A stretch of DNA of 64,000 nt, taken from Ictalurus punctatus (taxonomy: Eukaryota > Chordata > Actinopteri > Siluriformes > Ictaluridae). This document shows, in pieces, positions 25,401 to 40,900 of the stretch. The notes beneath the pieces were generated by a model, which did not search any database, was not told where the DNA came from, and saw nothing but the letters and a program-made list of their open reading frames with translations. The first letter of the stretch is position 1. Each line of letters begins with the position of its first letter. Made by a program: the position numbers and the translations under genes. Location: assembly GCF_001660625.3 (NCBI RefSeq), contig NC_030430.2, positions 18,296,727 to 18,360,726 of the forward strand, in the 5' to 3' direction.

Positions 25401-28400
25401 AAGACCCATTTGAAATCACCTTCACTTATAGTGTTCAGTGTGATACTTGCACTACCATTTAACAATGATATTTGTGCTGGGATGTCTTCACAAAACAAAA
25501 TGGTCATTTTGCCTTAAAAATAAAGTGGATTTTAAAAAAATAAAAATAAAATTACAATCCCTCCATCTCTTATTTACACTCTGGACTCCCATCAGAATGT
25601 GCTGTGTTAATAACTGAGGTGATAATATACATAAGTAGGGAATATAAAATAAAATAATAAATTTCACAATTAAAAAAAAAAGACAGTAGTGAACACATGA
25701 GTATAATAGGCAAATGGGACTGGTGTAACATGTTAATATGGTTGCTTTAATAATGAGTTGTTAAGTCAGAATATAGACAGATTAAGCTAAATGTAAGAGA
25801 ATGAACACTTTAAACACTCACAGTGTAGAGGATGAGTACAGAGGAAAACTGGATCAGACTGTACAATGCCATATATTTGAAAAGACTGAAGGATGTCACC
25901 AGTGAGCATCTTCCCTCCCTGTTTAAATAAAAGACATGTTCGTCATTAAAAAGGACAGATATTCCAGAACTGTAAAATGAATAATTCAGTCATATGAATT
26001 AAATACATGCTCACTATCTATATTGAACGAGAGGTTTATTCTGCAAAGAAAACTCTTCTATTTAACCTGATCAGCAAAGGCACACAGCTGATGTTGTCAG
26101 ATTTGGAGGTAAAGGGAGAGGCAACAGAAGCCTCAGCCTCAGACAGAGAGACTCCGACATCAGCAGCCCTCAGCGCTCCGCAATCATTAGCTCCGTCCCC
26201 ACACATGCCCACTCTATAACTGGAGATGGAAGGCACCAGAGAGGAGAATAAGCTAAGCAATAAACATGTTCACAGCCACAATATGGTTTGCTAACATTAT
26301 AATGAGTCAATTGTTATAGTTCTGACTAAAACTGAAAGAAGAAATGCTTCTGTATCGCCTGTGAGAAAAACTGAACAAAACATAAGTTAATTCTTGGTGT
26401 GGTTGCTTTAGAAACCCAAATTGACTCATCCACAATGTGGTGGTGTGATGCGATCAAATGTGAAGTAGAATTTCCTGTCATCACTTAGGTAATAACAGCT
26501 GTATATAGTTATTTATTCAACAGACTCTCTAGTTAGTAAAACCCCCCAAAAAAACACAATTTCTCCCGTTACCGAAAAATCCAAACGCATAAAGTCCTAC
26601 AGACTCTCCCATGATGAAGACGCCTTCTTTAAATGTTAAATAAACGTCTCAACACCTTCTGATCAATCAGACTTGAGAATTCAAAAGCTTTTTGGTATAA
26701 TGGGGTTTAAATCTAAAAAAGTATATATAAAGTTTTATATATACACATACAGACACACAGTGCCCTCCACTAATTTTGGCAGTCTTGGTAAATATGAACA
26801 AAGAAGGCTGTGAAAAACGGTCTTTATTGTTTAACCTTTTGATCTTTTGTTCAAAACATTCACAAAAATACTCTGCTCTCATAGATATTAAACAATTGCA
26901 AACAAAACACAGGTTTATCAAAATAAAAATGTGTGTGTGTTAAATGTAGGTGTGCAACAATTATTGGCACCCTTATGAATTCAAAGGAAAAAAATATATT
27001 TGAAGTATATTTCCACGGATGTTTTACATTTTGTTTAGTACACCTGGGTGACTAAGAACAGGAAAAATTTCAACCATGACTTCCTGTTTCACAGGGGTAA
27101 GACCAAGGAATATAGCTGTGATGTGTGGCAAAAGGTTGTTGAGCTTCACAAAATTGAAGTGGCTATAAGAAAATAGCACAAGCATTGAAAATGCCCATTT
27201 CCACAATCAGGGTAATAATTAAGAAATTCCAGTCAACTGGAAATGTTATGAATCAACCTGTAATTGGACATGTGTCTATATTGTCTCTATGCACTTTGAA
27301 GAGGATGGATCGAGTGGCCTTCTTTGCTCAAAATTATCAAGGGTGCGAATATTATTATTAATATTTTTTTAATAATAAAAGTGATTAGTTTTTCATAAAT
27401 TTCTTAATTATTTTGCATTTATTTTGTTGCCACTCTTGTTAACACACCTAAGTATGTATTGTGATATGATATTATTGTCAGGTCACCCTCCTTAAATGTA
27501 CATGAATTCAAAACTGAACTCAGAACACCCAGTTGGTAGCATTATACACGAGACATGGAAAAAGAAATTTAACTGCTTCAAAACCACATAATTAACATGA
27601 TACAGAATAAAAACAGCAAAACAGACCCGTGTCTACTCACGGACCCTACTTTGAGAGCCACTACTGTAAATAATACAGCTGTAAAAACTGATCTACAGGC
27701 TTAAAACCTCTACAACAGAATATTATAGAATGGTTTATATAGTTTAAAACTCGTCTATTATTTAAACAATTATTTCAACTAGCTTCTTTGCTCTTACTTC
27801 AGTTTCTGTAAAGCTTTAACCAGTTGAGTCTTCTGGTCTGGAGACATCCGTGCATACACTGTTCCTTTCATCAGAACCTGCAGCATGCACACATCAGTCT
27901 GTTCACATCCAATTTGGAAAGCAATCAGTATGTGATGAATACACAAGCAGTTTAGTAATGTACCTTGGGTAGTTGCTCTGGAAAATAATCGCACAGAGCT
28001 GCAAAGGACTTTCCATTTATAGCCAAATGATACTTAATACTGTTCTGGTAAAGGCCCTATGGAACAGAAAGCAAGCTTTTAGAATATACAGTACAATGCT
28101 TTTGCTACCCAATTTTAAAAATAAATGCAAGGTATATCACAAATTATATAAATAAAGCAATACATGCTAATGTTGTTCACTGCTTTAAAGCAATAAAGTA
28201 AATCAAGTCCTGTATAAACCTGTTCCAGAATATCCTTGGTCTCTTGAGTGCTGACGACTGCAGACGCACCATCACCTTGATGAAATCGTAACAATGCCAT
28301 TGAGTTGGCAGTAGGGGGCGATGCATGAACAAAAATAATCTGCTCGTGTGGGGACATCATTCCACATGCTCTTGCTACATTCAGGGCTGTAAGAATGTTA

Positions 28401-28883
28401 TCCCCTGATGGAAAGAGAAGTGGAAGTGAAAAAAAGAGTCCGGCACTGTACTAAGAAACAAAATACACTAGTTACAAAGCATAGCAAAGTAATCTCATGC
28501 TTAGACTACAAGAATTTGTAGATAATGAAAGGCTGGTACTGGAAGCCATATAAATCATGGCAAAAGTTTGATCTGATTATGGGTTTTCAGTGGAAGATTT
28601 GGCATAAAAAAGACTTGACAGCAGAAGAAGAAAAAGAAGAAGAAGAAGGAGTAGGAAGAGGGCGGAAAAAGAAGAAGAGGAGGAAGACCTTTATTTGTCA
28701 CAGATACATTACAGCACAGTGAAATTCTTTACTTTGCATATCACAGCTTGTTAGGACCCTAACCTGAGTTATAACAGATAGGATGTGTCAAGAAGAATGT
28801 TTGTAAGTGGGCTACAGGAAGGTAAATTGTATTTGTTCAGAGGATACAAAAAGTAGTTGAAGGCACTTTTGAAAGGCAAAAGT

Positions 28884-28934
<51 letters not shown>

Positions 28935-31900
28935 CAAATTAGAATATCCATTAAGGAATATGTAAGGGTTTCTTTTGTGAAGGAACATCTTGTTGCCATG
29001 TAATTTATAAAGGTATGCAAATTTTTGCACTCATCTACAGAAATGTGCAGTGTATGATTATACTGTTTTCATACCAGTGACCATGACGGGGCGGATTAGT
29101 GCTTGTCTCAAAATGCTGATGACTCCTGCACTTTCAGGCTTCACCTGGTTCTTCATCACCAACAGCCCCAGGAACTGCAAATCTGCCTCCACATCTACCC
29201 TGCCAACAAATACACTGAACATTATGTACAGTCCAAAAAATTTTTTTAAATGATAATAGGCTTATTTCATCAATCTTCTGAAAGTAGTAAATAAACTGCC
29301 TACTTAATAACCTCACAGAACTGACCTTTCAATACTGCTCAGGTCTGTCTGGGCATCAAGCTCCTTGTAGGCAAGCGCTAGGACCCTGAAACCCTCACTC
29401 GCAAACTCCCGGAGTGCGTTGGTAAACTGAGAAGGTACTGCCAGGCACAAAGTGAAGGGCAAATAAATCAGATGACCGTTGAAAAGACAAACCGCAAGAA
29501 AACAATTGAGAATTTCTAGATTCACAGTTCTTACTACTTTCTTTCACACAGTGGCTGGCCACCATCTCAGGCGCCCCTTTGAGGAAGCAGCAAGCTGAGC
29601 CTCCCCCCGAGCCCACTGTCACCACACTCATCCTCTGTAGAGAGGAGGAAAAAGGGAAACGGCGTACTATAGCCACAGGCTGACTAATGGACTGGAAACA
29701 AAAACAAAAGAGGAACAAATAATTAGTGGAAATACTACAATTAAATTGTGTGTGATGTGAAAGATACAGTTACTTATTTTGGTTTGCTTTCATTTCCTCA
29801 GTGTGTACTCACTATGCCCTCAAGCTGGAACTCTGAAGCAGGTGGCCTCATCACTCCAAGGATCAGGTGACTTCCGAACTCAACTCTTGTGTCCGGTGCA
29901 TTAGTCGGCTCCTCCAGTTTCTACCATTTCACAACAAAGATCTTCACAGACATCTTCTCATATCTTCAACTCTACATCAGTCATCTTCTCCAACATCTTA
30001 TAAATTATATGAAGAAACTGTACTATGATATAATCCAGGTTCTTCAAAGTGAAACCAGAGGTAACAACTCAATAATGGCACCCTGAGTTTGTCTCTTGTA
30101 CAATCTTAGACATATCAACATATTCATTGTTACTGCGCTCCCGAGTTACGCAACAGAAAAGCGCTTGCTCTAGAATTCAAATACAGATGTTGCTACAGCC
30201 ATCCATGGCCGGGAGTCTAAGAAAGCAAAGTTGGACATGCTCTCTAGGCGGGAGAAATCATACTCTCACTCCTCTATCAATCAATCACGGTGACACTATC
30301 CAATAAAGAGTCTGTGGGCTCATGCATGCGGAAAGGGATGGATTGCGCATCTCTCAGAGTGTGATGCGACGCACTGTGATGCAGCATGAGCAGCAGTTCA
30401 AATAGATTTGGTCAGGTGTCTTCACACTTCTTGGAGGAAGCACACGATACATGATATACTTCACCCTCCCGGACTGGTAGCTGTCATACAATAGAGGAGA
30501 CTTAACTGGTGGGTGGGAATTGGAGGAGAATGAAAGAAATGAAAGAAAAATCAAGGGGGGAAAAAACCCATATTATTTCTTACTAAAAAGTACATTTTAA
30601 TACTGTTTAATTTCCATTACTTTAAACAGAACTTATATTTGACTCTCTCAATAGAGGAAACAAGGCTGAAAAAGTAGTTTCTCTTCCATTTTTCTTTAAC
30701 CCAAGCCAACTGTTGATCAATGGTGCATAAGTAACAAATAAAAATGTCATGGTTGGTCTGAGAAATTTTTGCAAGAATCATTTTGCATTAAATTAAGAAA
30801 GACTAAATTCAATTTGTCTCTTCTTGCAGGTATCAGAATTAAAGCTTCGGACTCCTGATTGCTGCAACAGAAAAAAATATTCAACCTGTCGTCATGAATC
30901 CCAACAATGCCACAACCATTCATGCCCAGGAGCCCAAGAGTGCAAAATTAGTAGTAGGAGTCTGTCAGCTCATGTACTCAGAAGACTGCAGTGCTCTCCT
31001 CCTAGTGTGTGCAGTTGCATGAGCAGCAGTTTGAAAAGATGCAGATGCTTGCTTCATGCGTCTTCCTGGAAGCACATGCTAGCCGATACTTGGGTAGATG
31101 TCATGCGATAAGGAAGAGAACTAGCAAATTTTCAAACTGATAAGAAGGAAATGACAAATAACCAAATTGGGAGTAAATATCAAAGCTTGAAGTTGATTTC
31201 GCTTTGCCACATGCAGCTTTTGTGAAGTCCTAATGTGAAACTCAAACATTAAAATACAAATTTCAAATAGCATCCTATTACACAGGGTGAGACATATGCA
31301 GCAAACAAACTAGTCAAATATTGTCTGATAAATATTTGCATAATCCTAAGAGCAAACAGGCAAGTGGTATGTCTACAAAGTGTCCTCACCCAGCCTGTAG
31401 AGTCAATCATTTTGAGTTCCAGTGGGTCTCCAATGGGCTGACCTCCAAGTAAAACTACTGAGTGGCAGGAGGCCAATGCCCACAGCATGGGTCCGGGGGA
31501 GAGAAGACGGGGATCAGACACCAGCTCATCAAACCCTGCACCATTTCTATTAGCCTCCTTTACCCCCCACACATCCAGACCCTCCTCGGTCAGAGTACCG
31601 GTCTGAGGAAAAAGGAACAAGAGAACTTAAACCTTAATTAAACCAATGGCATATCAGTATTATCTATTAATTTTGGGCTGATTAATTAGTTTGAGATCTG
31701 TTGACGGTGAAGCTCAGCATATGATATAAATCATTTTCATACTCCATTCAGTGACCCTTATGCCCTGTGGATGGGGGCGGGGTTGTCTTGAAAGATACCA
31801 CTCCCATGAGGATAGAAATATTTCATCAGAATACAATGACAATTAGCCAGAAGAACTTTTGTATTGATTTGCAGTGACCTTTCCTCTAATGGGACAAGTG

Positions 31901-34900
31901 AAGCCAAACAAAGTCACTGTTTTTTTCCCTTTAATTTGTCTATAGATAGACAGATACAATTGTATGCCAATGTTTGGGCACCCTTGGCCAAATTACATAC
32001 AGTATTGAATTTTTGGGGGGGTTTTTTGGGGGGGGGAATGGGGGTTTGGGGGGTGTCAATAAAATATATAATGTAATTAAGACTCGTTCTGCTGGTCAAG
32101 AATTGTCATTTAGAATAACAATTCCAGAACATAATAAACTCTGACTTTGCAAACTTTGTGCTAACAACCATGAGCTCCTCTAAGCAGATGACTGAGTATC
32201 TGAAAATGAATCCATTTGATGCCTGCAAAGCAAAGGAAGGCTATAAAAAGATATCAAAGTGCTTCCAGCTCACAATTTCCTCTGTCCAAAATGGCATTAA
32301 GAAAGGGCAGTTAAGGGGAACTGCAGAGGTCAATGCAAGATCTGGAATATCAAAAACACTTTCAGATAGAACTGCCAGTATGTTGGCCAGACAGACAAAG
32401 CAAAAATCCCCATATGACAAGAAGGACCTGCAGGAAGGTGTAGCTGACACAGAAGTGGTGGTGCACCGTTCTACAATATCTAGATAAGCCAGAGGCATTT
32501 TGGAACAAATTACTCAGTACTGATGATTTTGATTAAAATGTTAAAAGAACATCTTGCCAACTGTTGATCTATGCTTCTGGGTTGTGTGTCAGCCAGTAGC
32601 ACAAAAATATTTCACAGCTAATTGGAAGAATGATTTCGTTTCAACATGAGCCATCTCTGGAAGCAAATATGACACAGTCAAGAAAGTGAAGCTGAAAAGA
32701 AATTGGCTTCTACAACAGGAAAATTATCCAAAACTTAGCTCAAAAAATCCACCATTAACTACTTCAAGAAACACAAGTTGAAGCTTGAACATCATTGAAA
32801 ATATGATGGTAGATATTAAACATGCTGTGCACATGTCACAATTAATTATTTTTCTATTTTTAAGTCTATTATTTATAAAGTTATTTTTTTAAATAGCTAA
32901 TAAACAAAGAAACAAACAAACAAACAAACTTTTGCATACAACTGTAGATATAAAAATGTTGAGTGACGAGCTGAAATTCGGCATCCCATGCGATAGTTAA
33001 AACAACACTGTCTACAGCAGGAGATTTGAATGTAAACTATTTCATACATACCACAATGGCACAAAATGAAAAACTAAGCAATGGAAAAAGACAAATGAAG
33101 AACATGGCATTCTGTTCTTATCCACAGTTGGCTGTGTGATAAACATGCATACATAATCTGACAATGTGCAAATATTTATGCATTCATCTTCCACACCTGC
33201 TTTGCTCCACTAATCTTACCAAAGTTTTCTTGTCTATTTCTGCATCCAAAACATATGTGGCTATAAGGAGCCAGCTAACAGACTTTTGTTTGAAATGAAC
33301 AGCACTGTACTTTTATATTTGACTTTTTTTTTCCCTCTGGTCACCAGACAGCAAACCAGCATAGCTAATACATGTTGATAAGGAAATGATTAATACATTC
33401 ACCTAATGTCTAAGCTAATTATCTACTTTGGCATATTTGTCTAGCTGAACTTTATTTTCATGATGTATGTTTACACATTTACCATGCACCCATCAGAAAC
33501 TGTGCTCACTCTCCACCTGACCCCAATCTTCTCTTACCTTGTCAAAGCAGAAGAGAGAAATCTTTCCACAGACATTGATGCGAGGCGGACTTATGCAGAA
33601 CACGCCGTTTTTCTTGAGGCGCCGCTGGGCGTAGATTGTGCCTGTTGTTAGAGCAGCAGGAAGAGCTGGAGGCACCACAATGGTTACAATGTCCAGAGAA
33701 CGGATCACGAGCTGTGCCCATGTTGTCTGAGGAGAAAAAGTTGTTGGATGTCTATAATGATCTACTGTAATATCAACACACAAATACATTATACAAAAAA
33801 AAAACTTCTTTCTTTTTTTTAACCACATTATTTATTCTTACTTACATTGCTCCTCCAAAGCATCACTACACTGTAAACTGTGCCAATCAGTGCTGCAATA
33901 GAAGAACATTTATCATGTGAAGCTCCTATAACGACATTGTACTCACTTGCATACAGTACACAATAGGTAACAATCTAAACAATTTGTTAATGACTTTACC
34001 CAGGACTCCTAAGAAAAGTAGAAACTTCATGGCATCTGCATAAAAACGGAAGTTAACTGGCTGTGGGTAGAGAATAGAGCTGATGAGATCACCTTTAGCA
34101 GTGAAAAAGCCTGAGGGGAAACAAAAAACAGATAAGGGTTTGTGGCTGGAACTTTGTCATCACAATTAATTCCTGAAGATCAGTCATTCATATGAACTCA
34201 TTGCAGTAACATCCTGTGTTCAGAATTACCTGTGCGTGTAACTACAGCTATGGTCCCCTTCCCACTGGGACAACCCCCTTTGGCTTGGATGAGCTGTGTA
34301 CCACAGAACAGAGTGTGTCTGCGTTGAGACTCAGGGCTGTATTTCACTTCAGAGACAGGCAATGGGGTCTTCATCACAGGAATGCTCTCACCTGACAGTC
34401 AAAGGTAAAATTGAAGCAGAGGTGTTGAAGGGACTAAGAGAAAAAGCATCACAGGGTAAAGCAGGTATGCAAACATTTTACACACCCAGTCAGTGTTTTC
34501 AAAGTTTTAAGCTTTTTGGTATGTTACTTCCCAAAGATGTCTGGAAATTGCTTTTGTGCTTTCTCTCCTTCTCTCTACCTCTCACTCATTCTCTTTTCCA
34601 GCTCTGCCCATCCTTAGCCTGCTCTCTCTCCCTCTAGATCTCCCTTGTGATGGTGACATCATTGTAACATACTAGTATTCCTCTCCTGCAAGGAGTTTGA
34701 TATTCCCACTTGGCTGATCCATACTGAAAAACAGTATGTCTGCTGTGTTGGTGAGCACTGAAGAAAGAGATGCCCGGAAACGTCTGCTCGTGCTGGCCTG
34801 GCTTTTAACTCACATGCACTCTACACTTTTTACACCATGCAGTTTATAAAATAAAATTGAATTAAATTTGTTAGACTTTTTTAGTCTGGACTGAATTCAG

Positions 34901-37900
34901 TGTGCGGTCAGCAATTTTGTTTGCTTGTTTGCTGCGTTGGTGACCAAGATCTCCCAAGGATTCATCTTTCACATCAGGGCTTAGGGAAAAGTAGCACAGT
35001 CGAGTGCTGTTTGTCCATACTTGAGAATTTTCACTGATGTTAGTTCTTTCTTTCTTTGTTGAGCTGTACAGAGGCATAATCTGTACAGTTATAATAGACA
35101 GTGTACAAGCCATAATAGAGTAAACTATATGTTATTATATAGCAATGTTATTATAGGTAAGGCACCTTTTTAAATACTCCCATAAGCCAGGACAATCATA
35201 GGTGTGGGTACAATTTTTCCTTTTGGGCTGCTTTTCTCTTGGTCTTGTTAGGTTTAGGGAGTCAGAATTATTTTAGCACTTTCCCCACTCTGAACCTTTC
35301 TCTTGTGTTTGTGAACCACAAACTGTAGACTTGTCGATGTTCTGTCAATGTTTTAGGCTATATTTGGATTTTGCATTCAGTGAAACTGGCCTGCGTTGTG
35401 ACGCACTTATCAATGGTTGAGAATGTAACCTTAGCACTGATTAATTGCTAGACAAATGGACAGAAGTAAAATATATCCATGGATATTCTTTAGGGACTCT
35501 GGTCTTTACCGCCATCTCCTCTCAAGTAAAAGAAAGAGGAAATACAATTGTCAGTTTTAGTTGTAGAAGCCTTTGGTGGTTAGATAGACAGATATACTTT
35601 ATTGTTCCCCTGAGGGAAATTGTTAAATGGATAGCAGCTACACCACAAACTCTATGCCATGCACTTGCTGCAACAAAAATATTTTAGCATATTCAGAGAC
35701 ATCTGCACTGTTGGCGTGTATGCTGTGTTGGTGGAGAGGGTGATCATGGTGAAGACTCATTCATTTACAGTGGGGTCTAAAAGTCTGAGACCACATTGAA
35801 AATCTGGGATATTGTTTGTTGTTGTTTTTTTTTCATTTAAAATTGGATATAAATTGGTTTTTAGAATTTTTATATATTCAAAACAAAAAAAGGAAATGTT
35901 CAATATCTTGCACACTGTGCTGCAAAAGTGCAAGAGTGATTCTTGATGACGACTTGACCTTTACAGACCATATCTCAGCAACTGCAAGGTCCTGTAGGTT
36001 CATCCTTTACAACATCAAGAAAATCTGACCCTACATCACCGAACAGGCTACACAGATACTAATCCAGGCTCTTGTTATCTCTAAACTGGACTACTGCAAC
36101 TCACTGCCTTCAGGCCTCCCAGCCAGCTCCATCAAACCCCTTGAGATGATTCAGAATGCTGCAGCGCGCCTCGTCTTCAACCAGCCCAAGAGAACCCATG
36201 TCACACCCCTCTTCATCTCCCTCCACTGGCTTCCTGTAGCTGCCCGCATGAAGTTCAAGGCCTTGATGCTCACCTATAAGACCTCGTCAGGAGCAGCACC
36301 CTCCTACCTCAACTCTCTCCTGAAGGCCTACGTTTCCTCTCACAATCTGCGATCGATTAGTGACCGACGTTTAGCAGTTCCAACTCAGCGTGGCGCAAGG
36401 TCCCTTTCCAGAACCTTCACGCTAACTGTTCCTCAGTGGTGGAATGCACTTCCAATCTCAATCCGGACCGCAGAATCTCTCACCATCTTCAAAAAACAGC
36501 TAAAGACCCACCTCTTCCATGAACACCTAACCAACTCATAATAAATAAAAATAAATTAATTAATTAAAAAATTGCACTTACACCTCTACTCTGTGCACTT
36601 TGCTTCTTCTGGAATTCAATTAATGGATCTTGTATGGTAGCACTACTTGTATTGTTCTCTGCTTGATATATCACTTTGCTTGTATTTTTCTCATTTGTAA
36701 GTCGCTTTGGATAAAAGCGTCTGCTAAGTGAATAAATGTAATGTAAATGTAAGTGCACTACAATATAGAATTAGTATATAGACTATGTGTTTGTGTAAGA
36801 GAAAAAGAGAGTATAACTGAGCACATATACAGAGATATAGAGCTGTGTTTGTGTTAGATGGTTATGTTGTTCAGAAGAGGCTTCCTTCACTGATTTATTT
36901 GTTAATAAATCAGAAGCCTGTCCTAATACCCTCCCATCAGATTTTTCCTGATGCAAACTCACCCTATAGGTCATAACATAAGAGTAATTGAGTGTAGTCA
37001 CCGGTCAACATGCTCTCGTTGACCATGCACTCCCCGGCCAGCAGGGCAGCATCGCATGGTAGGTGCAGACCTTCAGCTGGAATCACCAGACAGTCTCCTG
37101 GCACCAGCTCCACTGAACTCACACACTCCTCCTCTAGATTGCATGGAATGCACACACATAAGGAGAAAAGTCACACACTGGCAGGTACTTAAAACAGGCA
37201 AATCCAAAAGTCAGTAATGTACGTGTTATCTGAATAAGCTGAAATGTTACTGTCTGATTTAATTATAAACATGTAAATATTCCAAATTGTCTAATGTTAT
37301 GGTGAAGTAAGATCTTCAAGATCACCTCCAGTGGCTCTGCGTACAGTGACATTCACTATGAGTTGGGCCATGCTGCGCAGAGTGCGGCTTTGCTGGAAAG
37401 TCACACAAAAAAGCTTGATAAATTAATATGTCATGACAAACATGGGAGGAGAGTTTATTTATCTTAAATAAGCATGCGCGTGTGTGTATATAAGGGGTGC
37501 AAATATGACATCGTATACTTGCCTTCCGGATCTCATACAAGGATACACCGATGGATATGAAAGATATTACAAAGATGCAAGCAGCATAAAAGTAGTAATT
37601 ATCCGACATCCACAGGACGATGCTAAATACTTGAAATATATAGAAGGGATTGAGGACCTGCATGAGGATCAAGATGAAACTGGATTAAAAGGAGGATCAG
37701 TATCAGGGTGGAATGCATTAAAAGCATTAAAGCATTAAATTTGGTGAAGTTGCCTCAGCATATTTTAGCAGGATTACACCAGGCAGTACAATACTGCACA
37801 GTGTGGTTACAAATCCAAATCAGAAATTGTCCATATCTCACTGAAGTACCATTATCTGTTTTCAATTTGTATGATACTCACAAAATAGGAGGTTGGGGGG

Positions 37901-40900
37901 GCTTTTGATTAATGATGGCCATTCCCTTTTAACTAAAATCTCTAAGACTGTATATCATCATCATCTTCATCAGAGAAATATTTGAAATGCTATCCCTGGT
38001 TAATGTTTAAAAAAAAAAATGTATACCATGCCAGCATCAAAGACTATATTCATGTGAGTGAGCAAGCAAGCAAATACATACATACATATACAAACAAACA
38101 CAATTTTAAATAATAAAAATATTTACAAGTATAAGATATGCCACAACAATGAGTTAGAAATCTATTTGAGAGGTTTCAAATTTATTTGAGATAAAAATGT
38201 TAAACTTCTTTCTGGTGATACCTTATCAGAAATCTCCTCTAATGACTGATGACATTATAAGCAGAAATATGCTAACCCTCCATGACACTGAGAAACTAGT
38301 GCTTGCTTTCATAACTTCTACATTGGACTATTGTAATGTGTTACTGGCTGCCCTGCTTTCTTAGGATACTTCAGAATGCAGCAGTCCACCAGAGATCTAG
38401 CCAGAGACATTATACAGCTGGTTCTGTGATGTTTGTGTTTGAGCAATCAATTGTCCACACTATTTCTAGCTCCAACTCATGTGAGGTTCACCTTACATAA
38501 TGCCTAAGCAAGAAGGGTAACACAATTCTGCACTAGTTCTTGGTTATGAAAACAAATTAGGGATCACATTTGTTATTGTACTGCACAGTGAAAAAGTACT
38601 ACATAGTATATGAACAATGCCCCTACTACTGTATGTTAGATGATCTTAATGTTTTCCTTATATTAACTGAGCCCTGATCTTTAAAAAAAAAAAAACAAGC
38701 AAAGTTCTTTTAGCCTTATATCATGACAGCTACTTTTTTCTGTAAATTTCCTTAAGAATATGATAAAACAAGGTACCTCTTCAAACAGTAATTGCAAATA
38801 AGATTTCACAGGCACATCAATGATATTTTCCCCGAAAATCTGTCTCCTGGGGGAGGAAATGAGAGTGAGATCAGAATGGACACAATGTGGCAGTGTGATA
38901 AATAAGCATCATGTGATTCAAAGATGTGAGACCTTGAAATGTGGTCCATTTGACTCAGTCCTTGCTGACAGTGGTGCAAATCAGCACAAGTCCAACCGTC
39001 ACTAAGAATACTGCAAAATAAAATGTTTAAAATGATAATTATAAAATGTAGAATAATTGTAATTATGTTCTCTATTGCAACAATCCTAACATAATATACA
39101 GAGAAAATAAATAATTACACAACAACTATATCTGTTACCTAACTTTGCAGAAAGCCCCTTTTTTGGGCAACCATACATATCGCATGCCCTCAAACACGTA
39201 GTATCGCATTAGGGTTTTCTAGGGGAGAGAAGCAATCATTAATAAGACAGGAAAACATCATTAGAACAATTAGAACCATTATTGTTTTGGAAAGTTACCT
39301 CATCTTTGTGCAGCTGGATATTGTCTCTGCACTCATTCTCATCCAGCTCTCCTACTGCAAGCCCTAAACTGAAAATAAATAAGTAGATAAATAAATAATC
39401 ACATTTGTGGTTATCTGAGATGATCCCAATACTAACTTAATTCCAGAAAGGAAAGTATAATTAGCAACAAATAGCATTTACCAAGATTCAAATGACAATA
39501 AATGGCCTTCACATACTGTGTATTAAATGACATACTGTCTATTTAATCTGTCTGCTATCTGTGGGGGGATTTTGTTTGTGCACAGGTCTGGGTTTGGACA
39601 TTCTGCTATCCAAAAAGGAAAGATGGAGATTTTAACGTAAACTATAAATCCATAATCTGTAGTGGATTGAGACGTGAATTGGTGTTTGTATCTATGGTAA
39701 ATGATTATGAAACAAAAATCTACTTTTTAATTTTACTGCATGAACGTGCTTGTGCATCAGTTTACTGTTCCTTATAGATGTTATTTGAGACCATTTTATG
39801 ACTTTGATGAAATGACTGTTTTGGAAAACTAGATGAATTTAATACTGCTTCTTTAAAAATGTATGGACGTGACCACTTCCATCACACAGTCCAGGCAACC
39901 TTGGTCAAGGCACACAAGGACATTTTATGTTTTTGGTCATTTGCACAGTCATGCAAAAAAATGTGAATGTTCTGTAAAGATTCTCAAACTGGAAAAAGCT
40001 TTCCTACTTACAAGTATAGAACATTCTCTGAGTGTTTTTGAGGTGTGGACTGCCTTAGTGTTCCACATGGCCAAAACCATTAGCCAAAATTCTCTACCTT
40101 GATTACATATGACCCAAAAACCTTACTGTATAGAGTACATCATCGAGACGATTAATAAGTCTTAGGTCTCTTATACTCAAATTGATTTTCAGCCTCTTTA
40201 GAGGTTTCCTTCAGCACTCCATGATTTTTTGAGGCTCAATCTACAGTCATATTTCTTCTTAATGAAGTAACATGTGTAGTTATTGCTTTAGGCTTCACTT
40301 TTTGGTTTGTGCATGTACATCTATTCTTTGGCACCTGCTTTTATACAAAGTGTACTCAGTAGACTAAATCCATGGTTATAAATCTCAACCTCTAATATAA
40401 ACCTGCAGTTTATATTAGATCACAATAATCATCATTATTATTATATATTATAACAAAAATAATAAGTGAATTCTTTGAATGAATGATCACATCTGTAACA
40501 GCTGCATTTGGAGAAAAACATATTTACGGATCATCAATATAACAGGTATCCAAGATGGCACATGCTCTATCTCTCAAATTCAAGGTACTGTAAATCTGGT
40601 TAAAGCCTTAAAACAACATATAAGGCAGAAGATATGAGAGTTTTTAAATGATAAAGGCGGATCCAAAAGAAATGGGTTATTTACAGTCAAAATGAAAATA
40701 AGCAAAAAATAAATTACACACAAAACGAGACAACAATCGTCTGTCACTTCTATGTTGAAATTTTTTTAGAGTGTGTCCTAATGATAATTGATGACAAAGC
40801 GATTTTACATGTCCAACGTCAGATACACACCCCAGCAAAACAGGAAATTCTTAAAAAAAGCGCAATACTGGATTTTCTGATGATTGAAAGCAGTTGAGAA

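Noticed and set aside
28525..28722. 65-codon Glu/Lys-rich open frame
   Set aside because: It is created by a GAA/AGG simple-repeat tract.
30354..30554. Possible extra atp13a2 exon (minus, about 30420-30500)
   Set aside because: It has a fair acceptor, but exon 29920-29813 follows exon 31602-31390 in perfect phase and supplies the expected peptide, so no room or need for it.
36146..36541. 131-codon open frame as a possible gene
   Set aside because: It is the C-terminal coding part of an L2/jockey-type LINE followed by a typical LINE tail.
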